Positions 1 to 6,731 of a stretch of DNA of 9,329 nucleotides are shown here, in pieces; within the stretch, counting starts at the first letter, position 1; each line of letters starts with the position of its first letter. The stretch is from JAFGRR01 sp964499235 (GTDB lineage: Bacteria; Planctomycetota; Phycisphaerae; UBA1845; Fen-1342): positions 1-9,329 of the forward strand of contig CAZCKC010000134.1 in NCBI GenBank assembly GCA_964499235.1. The letters are read 5' to 3'. A program made the position numbers and the translations under genes. The notes beneath the pieces were generated by a model that worked only from the letters and a program-made list of their open reading frames with translations, was not told where the DNA came from and did no database searches.

Positions 1-919
1 CCGCGTGCGACGCCCGGCCTTGGATGAACTTGATGACGTCCTCCGCGGCCACCAGGTGCGCGTTCCGGATGTTCGACCCGCCCAGCGACTTGGTGATGCC
101 GTCGAGGAACATGATCTTCGGGCGCTCGTCGGCGTCGAAGGCGGCCATAAAGGCGTTGATCGACATCGGCTCTTCATCAGTGACCCAGTGGTACATCCAG
201 TCATAGAGCACGAAGTGGACGCCGGCGGCGAGGGCGGCCTTGCCGAGCTTGACCTGCTCGTCGACCGAGAGCGTCGCGCCGGTCGGGTTGTCGGGGTTGG
301 TGATGACGATGCCGGCGATCTCGCGGCCGCTCGACTTGGCCATCTCGACGCAGGCCTGGATTGATTCCGGGGTATACGACCAGCCCTTGGCCGGGTCGCC
401 GGGCGCGAGCATGACGTTGGCGCCGATGCCATAGGGCCCCCAGTTGTAGCTGATCCACGGGACGCGGGTGGTCAACAGGACATCGCCGATCCGTCCGGCC
501 CCGAGTGAGAGCATGGCGTTGTAGGCCTTGACCAGGATGTCGCGGCCGCCGACGCCGGCGAGGACGTTGGCCGGGCCGAGGCCGCTGGCGGCGTCGAACT
601 GCCAATATTGCTCGGCGACGGACTGGCGGAAGGCGTCGCAGCCGAAGGGCATGTCGTACTTGGTGCCGTGCTCGAGTTGGAGTTCCTGGGCCCGGTTGAG
701 GATCGGCGGGGCGACGCCGGGGAGACTGGCGCCGCCGTCACCCTGCGAGGCGTCGAAGATCTTGTCACCGGGATTGGCGTCGAGGTAGGTTTTCAGCGAT
801 TTCTTGATCAGGAACATCCGCGATGGCGGAATTGTGGCCATGTTGGACGGGTAATCGCTGACCGGGATCAGGTTTTCCTGCGGCACGACGTAGGCGGGAC
901 TCTCCGTGGTGGTCGACAT
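1..919 (-). CDS. Class I/II PLP-dependent aminotransferase, C-terminal part beyond the window
   Basis: The ATG at 919-917 opens a frame that stays open to the left edge (306 whole codons), so the C-terminal part, about 100 residues in a usual 400-residue enzyme, is missing. The AAGG of an upstream AAAGGT lies 8 nt before the ATG. Fold-type I marks are clear. NPDNPTG at residues 208-214 supplies the Asn that contacts the PLP ring oxygen. YDWMY at 239-243 has the D-x-x-Y spacing of the Asp and Tyr that bind the cofactor. DGITKSLGG at 273-281 gives the Schiff-base Lys277, and Arg285, eight residues on, matches the phosphate-binding Arg of aspartate aminotransferase. It should transfer an amino group from an amino acid to a 2-oxo acid in the cytoplasm. 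The substrate cannot be told, because the C-terminal substrate Arg region is outside the window. It is divergent from the arginine operon, so a link to arginine is not implied. Its codons end mostly in C, unlike the G-ending codons of the + strand genes. Confidence 0.88.
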   Translation of the reverse strand, partial: MSTTTESPAYVVPQENLIPVSDYPSNMATIPPSRMFLIKKSLKTYLDANPGDKIFDASQGDGGASLPGVAPPILNRAQELQLEHGTKYDMPFGCDAFRQSVAEQYWQFDAASGLGPANVLAGVGGRDILVKAYNAMLSLGAGRIGDVLLTTRVPWISYNWGPYGIGANVMLAPGDPAKGWSYTPESIQACVEMAKSSGREIAGIVITNPDNPTGATLSVDEQVKLGKAALAAGVHFVLYDWMYHWVTDEEPMSINAFMAAFDADERPKIMFLDGITKSLGGSNIRNAHLVAAEDVIKFIQGRASHA

Positions 920-1019
920 GGGGCACTACCTTTACGCAGAAGGGCGATGGATCCTCTGCCGGCGGTCGCGGCCCGACCCGACGCCGGGGGCCGAGCTGTG
1001 ACAAGACCGGCGCTGTGTG

Positions 1020-1034
1020 CGAGCGTACCGCTCG
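1020..1034. repeat. Short perfect inverted repeat, possible operator
   Basis: CGAGCG and CGCTCG flank a 3-nt centre (TAC). The arms are only 6 bp and lie in GC-rich DNA, so chance is likely. Its place between two divergent genes, over the candidate -10 of the aminotransferase, makes it the best operator-like element in this region. There is no T-run after it, so it is not a rho-independent terminator. Confidence 0.3.
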
Positions 1035-1050
1035 GGGCGGGGCGAAGCAA
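1022..1050 (-). promoter_or_regulatory. Weak candidate promoter of the aminotransferase gene
   Basis: On the - strand TTGCTT (1050-1045) and TACGCT (1027-1022) are separated by exactly 17 nt, the ideal sigma-70 spacing, but each hexamer matches its consensus at only three of six positions. The start codon lies about 100 nt downstream. The -10 overlaps the palindrome at 1020-1034, which would fit an operator. A chance match in GC-rich DNA is quite possible. Confidence 0.22.
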
Positions 1051-1142
1051 GGCGGTTGGGGGTGGCGGAGTGGTAAAAGCGGCGGCTGCGGCTCCTGCGT
1101 GAAGATTTTCAGCGCCGTTTGATGCACGGCCGGCCCGGGGCG

Positions 1143-1151
1143 TGGTACACT
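1143..1151 (+). promoter_or_regulatory. Candidate extended -10 promoter of the arginine operon
   Basis: The bases TGG-TACACT match the TGn extension plus a hexamer agreeing with TATAAT at four of six positions, followed by a relatively T-rich stretch suited to initiation. No good -35 lies at 17 nt; TTGATG at 1119-1124 is 21 nt away, too far for a standard promoter, but extended -10 promoters can do without one. Transcription would start near 1157-1160 and leave a leader of about 65 nt before argG. This is sequence resemblance only. Confidence 0.4.
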
Positions 1152-1221
1152 CTTCGTTTCTTTCAATTTCGAGCGGCCTCGCTTGCGGGGTCGTGCTGAC
1201 GAGGTACGGGAGACCGGGGCT

Positions 1222-2433
1222 GTGGCCGCGAAAGGGACCGTTATTCTGGCGTATTCGGGTGGGCTGGACACCACGTATTGCCTGTTGCAGCTGAAGGATG
1301 CGGGCTGGCAGGTGCACGGGGTGACGGTCGACACCGGGGGGTTCAGCGCCGAGGAGCTGGCGGCGATCGGGGCGAAGGCGGAGCGGCTGGGGGCGAGCTA
1401 CGAGGCCGTCGACGCCCGGCAGGCGGTCTACGACGACTTTGTGAGCTACATCATCAAGGGCAACGTGCTGCGGGGCGGCGTTTACCCGCTCTGCGTGGCG
1501 GCCGAGCGGGTGCAGCAGGCGATCGAGTGCGCGAAGGTGGCGCAGCGGCGCGGGGCGCAGGCGGTCGCGCACGGCTCGACGGGGGCGGGGAACGACCAGG
1601 TTCGGTTTGACGCCGTATTTCGCACGCTGGTGCCGGAAATGGAGTTGATCGCACCGATCCGCAGCGGGAACGTCACGCGGCAGCAGTCGACGGCACGCCT
1701 GCAGGAGGCGGGGGTCGAGGTGGCCGCCCGGACGACGGAGTTGTCAATCAACCAGTCGCTGTGGGGGACGACGCTGGGGGGGCGTGAGATTCATGATCCG
1801 TGGAACGCGCCGGGGGAGGATGTCTGGCAGTTGACGCGGAGCGCGGAGCAGGCCGCCGACCCGGTGGACGTGGTGATTACGTTTGAGCGGGGGCTGCCGG
1901 TAGCGCTGGATGGCGAGCGGCTGGCGGGGATCGATCTGATTGCGAAGCTGAACACGCTGGCGGGCGAGCGGGGGGTTGGCCGCGGGATTCACCTGGGCGA
2001 CACGATCCTGGGGATCAAGGGGCGGATTGCGTTCGAGGCGCCGGCGCCGCTGGTGCTGATCGAGGCGCACCGGGAGCTCGAGAAGCTGGTGCTGACGAAC
2101 TGGCAGCAGTTCTGGAAGGAACAGGTGGCGGCGTTCTATGGGAAGCTGCTGCACGAGGGGCTGTACCTGGATCCGGTGATGCGGGACATCGAGGCATTGC
2201 TGGATCAGAACCAGCAGCGGGTGAGCGGGGACGTGCGGGTGCGGCTGGCGGCCGGGGGCTGCCAGGTGACGGGCGTGCGGTCGGGGCATTCGCTGGTGCG
2301 GCCTGACGTGGCGCGGTACGGCGAGGAGCAGGGCTACTGGAACGGGTCGGACGCGGAGGGCTTTGCGAAGCTGTACGCGTTGCAGGCGACTTTGGCGGCG
2401 TGGACGGCGGACGGTTCGGCGGCTTCGCGCTAG
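1222..2433 (+). CDS. argG: Argininosuccinate synthase
   Basis: This enzyme condenses citrulline with aspartate using ATP, the penultimate step of arginine synthesis. The 403-residue length is normal. AYSGGLDT near the N terminus (about residues 9-16) is the ATP-pyrophosphatase P-loop of the family, and GSTGAGNDQVRFD near 117-129 is the conserved aspartate/citrulline region. The whole protein resembles the Bacteroidota-type subfamily: TGGFSAEEL, WGTTLGGREI, GRGIHLGDTILGIKGR and LDPVMRDIEALL recur there, in place of segments usual in the E. coli or Bacillus enzymes. I chose GTG at 1222 because a GGGAG at 1208-1212 precedes it by 9 nt and the P-loop then starts at the usual distance. An in-frame TTG at 1183 would add 13 residues without support. 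It is the first gene of the operon; protein X follows 21 nt later. Confidence 0.95.
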   Translation: MAAKGTVILAYSGGLDTTYCLLQLKDAGWQVHGVTVDTGGFSAEELAAIGAKAERLGASYEAVDARQAVYDDFVSYIIKGNVLRGGVYPLCVAAERVQQAIECAKVAQRRGAQAVAHGSTGAGNDQVRFDAVFRTLVPEMELIAPIRSGNVTRQQSTARLQEAGVEVAARTTELSINQSLWGTTLGGREIHDPWNAPGEDVWQLTRSAEQAADPVDVVITFERGLPVALDGERLAGIDLIAKLNTLAGERGVGRGIHLGDTILGIKGRIAFEAPAPLVLIEAHRELEKLVLTNWQQFWKEQVAAFYGKLLHEGLYLDPVMRDIEALLDQNQQRVSGDVRVRLAAGGCQVTGVRSGHSLVRPDVARYGEEQGYWNGSDAEGFAKLYALQATLAAWTADGSAASR

Positions 2434-2441
2434 CGGACGGT

Positions 2442-2447
2442 GGAGGA
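2442..2447 (+). promoter_or_regulatory. Shine-Dalgarno that decides the start of gene X
   Basis: GGAGGA lies 7 nt before the GTG at 2455. An earlier in-frame GTG at 2440 overlaps this site's own edge and has no comparable sequence upstream, so translation most likely begins at 2455. Confidence 0.65.
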
Positions 2448-2454
2448 CGGAAGG

Positions 2455-3501
2455 GTGCCCCAGGTTTTTGTGCACAAGATCGCGTCTTGCACGGCGGGGA
2501 TGGTGACGGATCACCGGCTGGACATCCACGAGGGTGGCCGGGTGCGGCCGGGCGACCTGGTCGTGGTGAAGGCGCTGGAGGAGAAGCGGGTCTACGACGA
2601 GCTGGAGCTGAACACGGGGCGGCAGGCCCACATCTCGAAGGATGACGTGATTGTCGGGGTGCTGGGGGCGCGGCACGCCTTGCGGGGGTTCGTGGGGTAC
2701 TGCCCGGAGGTGGTGAAGACGGGGCAGGTGCTGAACGTGCTGAACCTGGGGGGGGTGATCGGGATGGCGACCTCGGCGAACGAGGATCTCGGGCATCCGC
2801 TGCGGGTGAAGGTGCTGGGGCTGGTGGAGAAGGATGGGAAGACGGTCAACCTGGCGGATGCCGCGGTGCCGCCGGCGGAGACGCTGACGACGGACCTGCC
2901 GATCGTGCTGGTGGCGGGGACGTGCATGGGGGCGGGCAAGACGCGGGCGGCGGTCGAGATCATCAACCAGTTGAACCAGCGGGGGTTCAAGCTGGGAGGG
3001 ATGAAGCTATCGGGGGTGGCGGCGCTGCGGGACACGCTGAACATGCTGGATCACGGGGCGCGGATCGCGAAGAGTTTTCTGGACGCGGGGTATCCGTCGA
3101 CGGCGGGGTTCAAGGACCTGGCGCCGATGGCGCGGGGGCTGATCAACGCGCTGGCGGTAGAGCACGGCGGGCTGGACGCGGTGGTGATCGAGATGGGGGA
3201 CGGGATCATCGGCGGGTACGCGGTGGACTCGTTCTATCACGATGATCAGTTGCGGCGGGCGATCAAGGTGCACGTGATGTCGGCGACGGACCTGGTGGCG
3301 GCGTGGGGGGCGCGGGAGGTCTGCAATACGAAGCTGCAGCGGCCGATCGACATCATGACGGGCCCGGCGACGGACAACACGGTGGGGGAGGCGTACGTGG
3401 AGGAGCAGTTGGGGGTCCCGGCGGCGAACGCGCGGACGCGGGGTGAGCGGCTGGGGGACCTGGTGGCGATGCGGGCGTTTGGCCGGGAGTCGAATCGATG
3501 A
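2455..3501 (+). CDS. Uncharacterised P-loop protein X in the arginine operon
   Basis: I do not recognise this 348-residue protein as a named gene. Residues 1-145 look beta-rich, with many Val and Gly and no membrane segment, and form a separate domain. From about 148 a P-loop NTPase-like domain begins. GTCMGAGKT (155-163) is a Walker A of the dethiobiotin synthetase/CobQ type (family form G-T-x-x-x-x-G-K-T), and DAVVIEMGDG (241-250) sits where those enzymes carry V-E-G-x-G-G. KLSGVAALRD (184-193) may be the segment after strand 2. The layout is also reminiscent of the DUF1611 family, one member of which, DgcN, I recall as a D-glutamate N-acetyltransferase; membership is unproven. The stop overlaps argC by 4 nt (ATGA), which ties it to the pathway. 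A role in making N-acylglutamate, or a regulatory or scaffolding role, is inference. A run of eight G lies inside the gene (2748-2755). A GTG at 2440 would add five residues. Confidence 0.85.
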   Translation: MPQVFVHKIASCTAGMVTDHRLDIHEGGRVRPGDLVVVKALEEKRVYDELELNTGRQAHISKDDVIVGVLGARHALRGFVGYCPEVVKTGQVLNVLNLGGVIGMATSANEDLGHPLRVKVLGLVEKDGKTVNLADAAVPPAETLTTDLPIVLVAGTCMGAGKTRAAVEIINQLNQRGFKLGGMKLSGVAALRDTLNMLDHGARIAKSFLDAGYPSTAGFKDLAPMARGLINALAVEHGGLDAVVIEMGDGIIGGYAVDSFYHDDQLRRAIKVHVMSATDLVAAWGAREVCNTKLQRPIDIMTGPATDNTVGEAYVEEQLGVPAANARTRGERLGDLVAMRAFGRESNR

Positions 3502-4475
3502 TTCGCGCAGCGATTTACGGCGCGACGGGGTATGGCGGGTTCGAACTGCTGCGGCTGCTGCTGAACCATCCCGACGTGGAGGTGGTGCAGGCGACGTCGC
3601 GAGAGCCGGGGCGGCGGGTGAGCGCGGTGCACCCGGGGCTGCGGGGGTTGACGGATTTGACGCTGACGGCGTCGGATCCGCGGGAGCTGGATCCGAAGGC
3701 GGACGCGGTGTTTTTCGGGCTGCCGCACGGGGAGTCGGCGGGGGTGATGGCGGCGGCGGCGGAGCGGTGTCCGGATGCGCGGCTGTTTGACCTGGCGCAG
3801 GACTTTCGGACGGGGCATCGTGAGGATGGCTGGGTTTACGGGCTGCCGGAGGTCTTTCGGGAGGAGATCCTGAACGCGCGGAAGGTAGCGTGTCCAGGGT
3901 GCTTTGCGACGGGGATCCTGCTGGCGACGGCGCCGGCGGTGCAGGCGGCGGTGCCGCTGAGCCGGATCATCGTGGACGCGAAGACGGGCTCGTCGGGGAG
4001 CGGGGCGGGGCCGAAGACGGTGACGCACCACCCGGTGCGGGTGGGGACGCTGAAGGCGTACAAGGTCTTCACGCACCAGCACGAGATCGAGGTGAAGGAC
4101 ACGTGGCGGCGGCTGAGCGCGAGCCCGCCGCCGCTGAGCTTCGTGCCGCAATCGGCGCCGAACGTGCGGGGGATTTACACCTGTGCGTATCTGGTGCACG
4201 AGGGGGCGCGGGTGGCGAGCATGGCGGAGCTGTACGCCGGCTTTTACCGCAACGCGCGGTTCGTGCAGGTGCTGGACGCGCCGCCGAACGTGATTGAGAC
4301 GGCCGGGACGAACAACGGGGCAATCTTCGTGAAAGAAGATGAGGGCGTGACGCTGGTGATCTCGGCGATCGATAATCTGTGTCGGGGGGCGTCGGGGCAG
4401 GCGGTGCAGTGCATGAACCTGGCGTTTGACCTGCCGGAAGATCGCGGGTTGCGGCTGGCGGCGCTAGCGCCGTGA
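3498..4475 (+). CDS. argC: N-acyl-gamma-glutamyl-phosphate reductase
   Basis: It reduces N-acylglutamyl phosphate with NADPH to the semialdehyde in the cytoplasm. The 325-residue length fits. GATGYGG (8-14) is the Rossmann nucleotide loop, ACPGCFATG (131-139) carries the catalytic Cys135, and FTHQHEIE (191-198) holds the His region that activates it. GSSGSGAGP (164-172) and SAIDNLCRGASGQAVQ (289-304) are the usual substrate and C-terminal signatures. The ATG at 3498 overlaps the stop of gene X as ATGA. A GGGAG at 3485-3489 precedes it by 8 nt, so translational coupling is likely. The natural substrate could be the acetyl or the succinyl form; the neighbouring ArgF' favours succinyl, but nothing in this protein decides it. 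Codons are strongly G-ending. Confidence 0.95.
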   Translation: MIRAAIYGATGYGGFELLRLLLNHPDVEVVQATSREPGRRVSAVHPGLRGLTDLTLTASDPRELDPKADAVFFGLPHGESAGVMAAAAERCPDARLFDLAQDFRTGHREDGWVYGLPEVFREEILNARKVACPGCFATGILLATAPAVQAAVPLSRIIVDAKTGSSGSGAGPKTVTHHPVRVGTLKAYKVFTHQHEIEVKDTWRRLSASPPPLSFVPQSAPNVRGIYTCAYLVHEGARVASMAELYAGFYRNARFVQVLDAPPNVIETAGTNNGAIFVKEDEGVTLVISAIDNLCRGASGQAVQCMNLAFDLPEDRGLRLAALAP

Positions 4476-4503
4476 GGCGCAGGCAGGCTGTTTGCAGAGC
4501 AGG

Positions 4504-5697
4504 ATGACGGACGTGGAACCTCTGGCACCATCGATGGGTCTGGCCGAGCGGGCCGAACGGGTCGAGCTCAACGTCTATCCGCGGTATCCGTTCGTGCCGG
4601 TGCGCGGGGAGGGCTGCTACCTCTTTGACGAGGAGGGGCGGCGGTACCTCGATCTCTATGCCGGGCACGCGGTGGCGCTGACGGGCCACTGCCATCCGCA
4701 CGTGGTGGCGGCGATCAAGGCGCAGGCCGAGAAGCTGATCTTCTACTCGAACGCGGTGCACTGCGAGGAGCGGGTGCGGGCGGCGGAGCTTTTGCTGGCG
4801 CGGGCGCCGCTGCCGGGGTCGAAGGCGTTCTTCTGCTGCTCGGGGAGCGAAGCGAACGAGAACGCGATCAAGGTGGCGCGGAAGCTGACCGGGCGGCGGA
4901 AGGTCGTGTCGTTCGTCAATGCGTTCCACGGGCGGACGATCGGGACGCTGAGCGCGTCGGGGATGCCGAAGTACCTCGAGACGGCCGGGCCGGTGACGCT
5001 GAGCGACCACGTGCACGTGCCGTTCGGGGATTTGGCGGCGCTGCACAAGGCGGTCGATGACGACACGGCCGCGGTGCTGTGCGAGACGATCCAGTCGCTG
5101 GGCGGGATCTACACGGCGAAGGACGACTTTTTTTACTTGATGGCGGAAGTGGCGAAGAACGCGGGGGCGTTGTTGATCTTTGACGAGGTGCAGTCGGGGC
5201 TGGGGCGGACGGGGACGTTCTTCTTTGCCGAGGGGGTGTGCGTCAAGCCGGACCTGATCACGATGGCGAAGGGTTTGGCCAGCGGGCTGCCGGTGGGGGC
5301 GATGGTCGCCGCGCCGGCGTTGGCGGACCGCGTCAAGCCGGGGGACCTGGGCTCGACGTTCGGCGGTGGGCCGGTGCCGATGGCCGCGATGCGGGCGACG
5401 CTGGAGGTGATCGAGGCGGAGGGGCTGGCGTTGAACGCGTTGCAGGTTGGACGGTATCTGAAGGACCGGCTGGCCGAAGTGCCGCACGTGAAGGAAGTGC
5501 GCGGGCGGGGCCTGTTGCTGGGGGTGGAATTCGATCAGCCGGTGAAGCCGATCTTGGCCGCGCTGCGCGAGCGGCAGATCATCGCGGGCAGCAGCAGCGT
5601 GCCGCACACGCTGCGGTTGCTGCCGCCGCTGATCCTGACGCAGGAGCAGGCGGGGACGTTCGTGGACACGCTGACCGAGATCGCGAAGGAGCTCTGA
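4504..5697 (+). CDS. argD: N-acylornithine aminotransferase
   Basis: This class III PLP aminotransferase makes N-acylornithine from the semialdehyde with glutamate as donor. The protein has 397 residues. CSGSEANENAIK (112-123) binds the cofactor phosphate, FDEVQSGLGRTG (226-237) holds Asp227 and Gln230, MAKGLASGLPVGA (254-266) gives the Schiff-base Lys256, and GSTFGGGPVPMAA (283-295) is the conserved Thr-containing loop. Relatives include ornithine and succinylornithine (AstC) aminotransferases; the operon makes the biosynthetic role clear, while acetyl versus succinyl remains open. The start is the least certain of the operon: I took ATG 4504, preceded by AGAGCAGG, but TTG 4492 and ATG 4534 are in frame. 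It lies 28 nt after argC, the longest gap between genes from argC onward, and its stop is 2 nt before the next start. Confidence 0.93.
   Translation: MTDVEPLAPSMGLAERAERVELNVYPRYPFVPVRGEGCYLFDEEGRRYLDLYAGHAVALTGHCHPHVVAAIKAQAEKLIFYSNAVHCEERVRAAELLLARAPLPGSKAFFCCSGSEANENAIKVARKLTGRRKVVSFVNAFHGRTIGTLSASGMPKYLETAGPVTLSDHVHVPFGDLAALHKAVDDDTAAVLCETIQSLGGIYTAKDDFFYLMAEVAKNAGALLIFDEVQSGLGRTGTFFFAEGVCVKPDLITMAKGLASGLPVGAMVAAPALADRVKPGDLGSTFGGGPVPMAAMRATLEVIEAEGLALNALQVGRYLKDRLAEVPHVKEVRGRGLLLGVEFDQPVKPILAALRERQIIAGSSSVPHTLRLLPPLILTQEQAGTFVDTLTEIAKEL
5686..5691 (+). promoter_or_regulatory. Shine-Dalgarno supporting the GTG start of argF'
   Basis: AAGGAG, inside the last codons of argD, is followed by 8 nt and the GTG at 5700. 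The same reading frame stays open far upstream through argD, so this site, the position of the argD stop and the family's usual N-terminal length together fix the start. Confidence 0.65.
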
Positions 5698-5699
5698 GG

Positions 5700-6719
5700 G
5701 TGAGGGAGCTCCGGCACGGCTACACGCTGGATGATTTTTCGCGCGAGCAATTGAACGACCTGCTCGACCGGGCGGCGGCGTTGCGGTCGGTGACGGCGTC
5801 GGATGCGTTGCGGGGCCAGTCGATCATCCTGATGTTCCTGGCGTCGTCGCTGCGGACGCGGGTGTCGATGGAGCTCGCGGCGCAGCAGCTCGGCGCGCAC
5901 GTGGTGCAGATTCAGGTCGACGGCGGGCTGTGGAAGATGGAGTACGCCGACGGGGCGGTGATGCGCGGCGCGACGGCCGAGCACATCAAGGAAGCCGTGG
6001 GGGTGTTGGGGCGGTACGGCGACCTGCTGGCGGTGCGGGCGTTTCCGAGCCGGGAGAGTTGGGAGGTCGACGCGCAGGACCGGGTGCTGCGGGCGTTCAT
6101 GGCGCATGGCGGCAAGCCGGTGCTCAACCTGGAGAGCTGCCTGTACCACCCGTGCCAGGCGCTGGCGGACCTGCTGACGATCCGCGAGGACGCCCGGGGC
6201 GGGCGACCGGGGAAGGTCGTTTTGACCTGGGCGGACCATCCGCGGGCGTTGCCGGTGGCGGTGCCGAACTCGTTTGCGCTGGCGGTGGCGCAGATGGGTT
6301 GGGATCTGACGGTCGCCCATCCGGAAGGCTATGATTTGCCGGCCGCGGTGACGCGGCGGTGTGCCGCGTACGCCGGGGCGGCCGGCAGCGTGTTCGAGGT
6401 CACGCACGACCGCGCGGCGGCCTTTGACGGCGCGGCGGTGGTGTATGCGAAATCGTGGGGGCGGCTGGACTACTACGGCCGGGACGAGGAAGAGATCGCC
6501 GACCGCGCGGCGCGGGGGCTGGACGCGTGGATCGTGGATGCGGCCGCGATGGCGCGGACAAACAACGCCGCGTTCCTGCACTGTTTGCCGGTGCGGCGCA
6601 ACGTGGTCGTGACCGACGGGGTGATTGAGAGCCCGCGGTCGCTGGTGATCGAAGAGGCCGAGAACCGCCTGCACGTGCAGAAAGCGTTGCTGCTCGAGCT
6701 GTTGGGCGGGACCGTTTAG
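5700..6719 (+). CDS. argF': N-acylornithine carbamoyltransferase, predicted N-succinylornithine type
   Basis: It transfers carbamoyl from carbamoyl phosphate to an acylated ornithine, giving N-acylcitrulline. The 339 residues match the acetyl- and succinylornithine transcarbamylases (AOTCase, SOTCase), not ordinary ArgF. SSLRTR (49-54) and YHPCQ (149-153) bind carbamoyl phosphate, HPRALPVAVPNSFA (180-193) is the family's Pro-rich loop, and HCLPVRRN (294-301) is the acylornithine form of HCLP. At the specificity position (Glu92 in Xanthomonas AOTCase, Pro90 in Bacteroides SOTCase) this protein has Ala93, in ATAEHI; published changes of that Glu to Ala, Ser, Val or Pro gave succinyl activity. 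The Lys302 reported as carboxylated in Xanthomonas AOTCase is Val303 here, hydrophobic as in SOTCase. The C-terminal EAENRLHVQKA (319-329) is AOTCase-like, so it is a mosaic. GTG start; see the Shine-Dalgarno entry. argB follows after 12 nt. Confidence 0.93.
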   Translation: MRELRHGYTLDDFSREQLNDLLDRAAALRSVTASDALRGQSIILMFLASSLRTRVSMELAAQQLGAHVVQIQVDGGLWKMEYADGAVMRGATAEHIKEAVGVLGRYGDLLAVRAFPSRESWEVDAQDRVLRAFMAHGGKPVLNLESCLYHPCQALADLLTIREDARGGRPGKVVLTWADHPRALPVAVPNSFALAVAQMGWDLTVAHPEGYDLPAAVTRRCAAYAGAAGSVFEVTHDRAAAFDGAAVVYAKSWGRLDYYGRDEEEIADRAARGLDAWIVDAAAMARTNNAAFLHCLPVRRNVVVTDGVIESPRSLVIEEAENRLHVQKALLLELLGGTV

Positions 6720-6731
6720 CGAGCAAAGACC

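Larger units (their letters stand above)
920..1221. other. Divergent intergenic region with no gene
   Basis: These 302 bases separate the two divergent start codons. No reading frame here looks like protein: translations are rich in Arg, Pro and Ala and lack any recognisable motif. The region should carry promoters for both directions. Candidates are an extended -10 for the arginine operon (1143-1151), a weak -35/-10 pair for the aminotransferase (1022-1050) and a short palindrome (1020-1034). I saw no AT-rich palindrome resembling a classical ArgR box, no T-box and no convincing attenuator or rho-independent terminator. The least GC-rich stretch is 1146-1172, just after the candidate -10. 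Confidence 0.8.

Noticed and set aside
1128..1135. GGCCGGCC palindrome upstream of argG
   Set aside because: An 8-bp GC-only palindrome is expected by chance in DNA of this composition and shows no second copy at a regulatory spacing.
1183..1221. TTG start 13 codons upstream for argG
   Set aside because: No ribosome binding site fits it, and the GTG at 1222 places the P-loop at the usual distance from the N terminus.
1744..2796. Open frame of 350 codons on the - strand opposite argG and X
   Set aside because: Same low-complexity composition, no domain, and it spans two genuine + strand genes.
4069..5607. Open frame of 512 codons on the - strand opposite argC and argD
   Set aside because: Arg/Pro/His-rich shadow of strongly conserved genes on the + strand.
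5238..5699. Upstream extension of the argF' frame into argD
   Set aside because: The extra residues are Gly/Ala/Arg-rich and overlap the conserved argD sequence; the GTG at 5700 gives the normal family length and has a Shine-Dalgarno site.
5700..6719. Ordinary ornithine carbamoyltransferase (ArgF)
   Set aside because: The Pro-rich loop, HCLPVRRN and ENRLHVQKA are signatures of the acylornithine transcarbamylases and are not found in ordinary ArgF.
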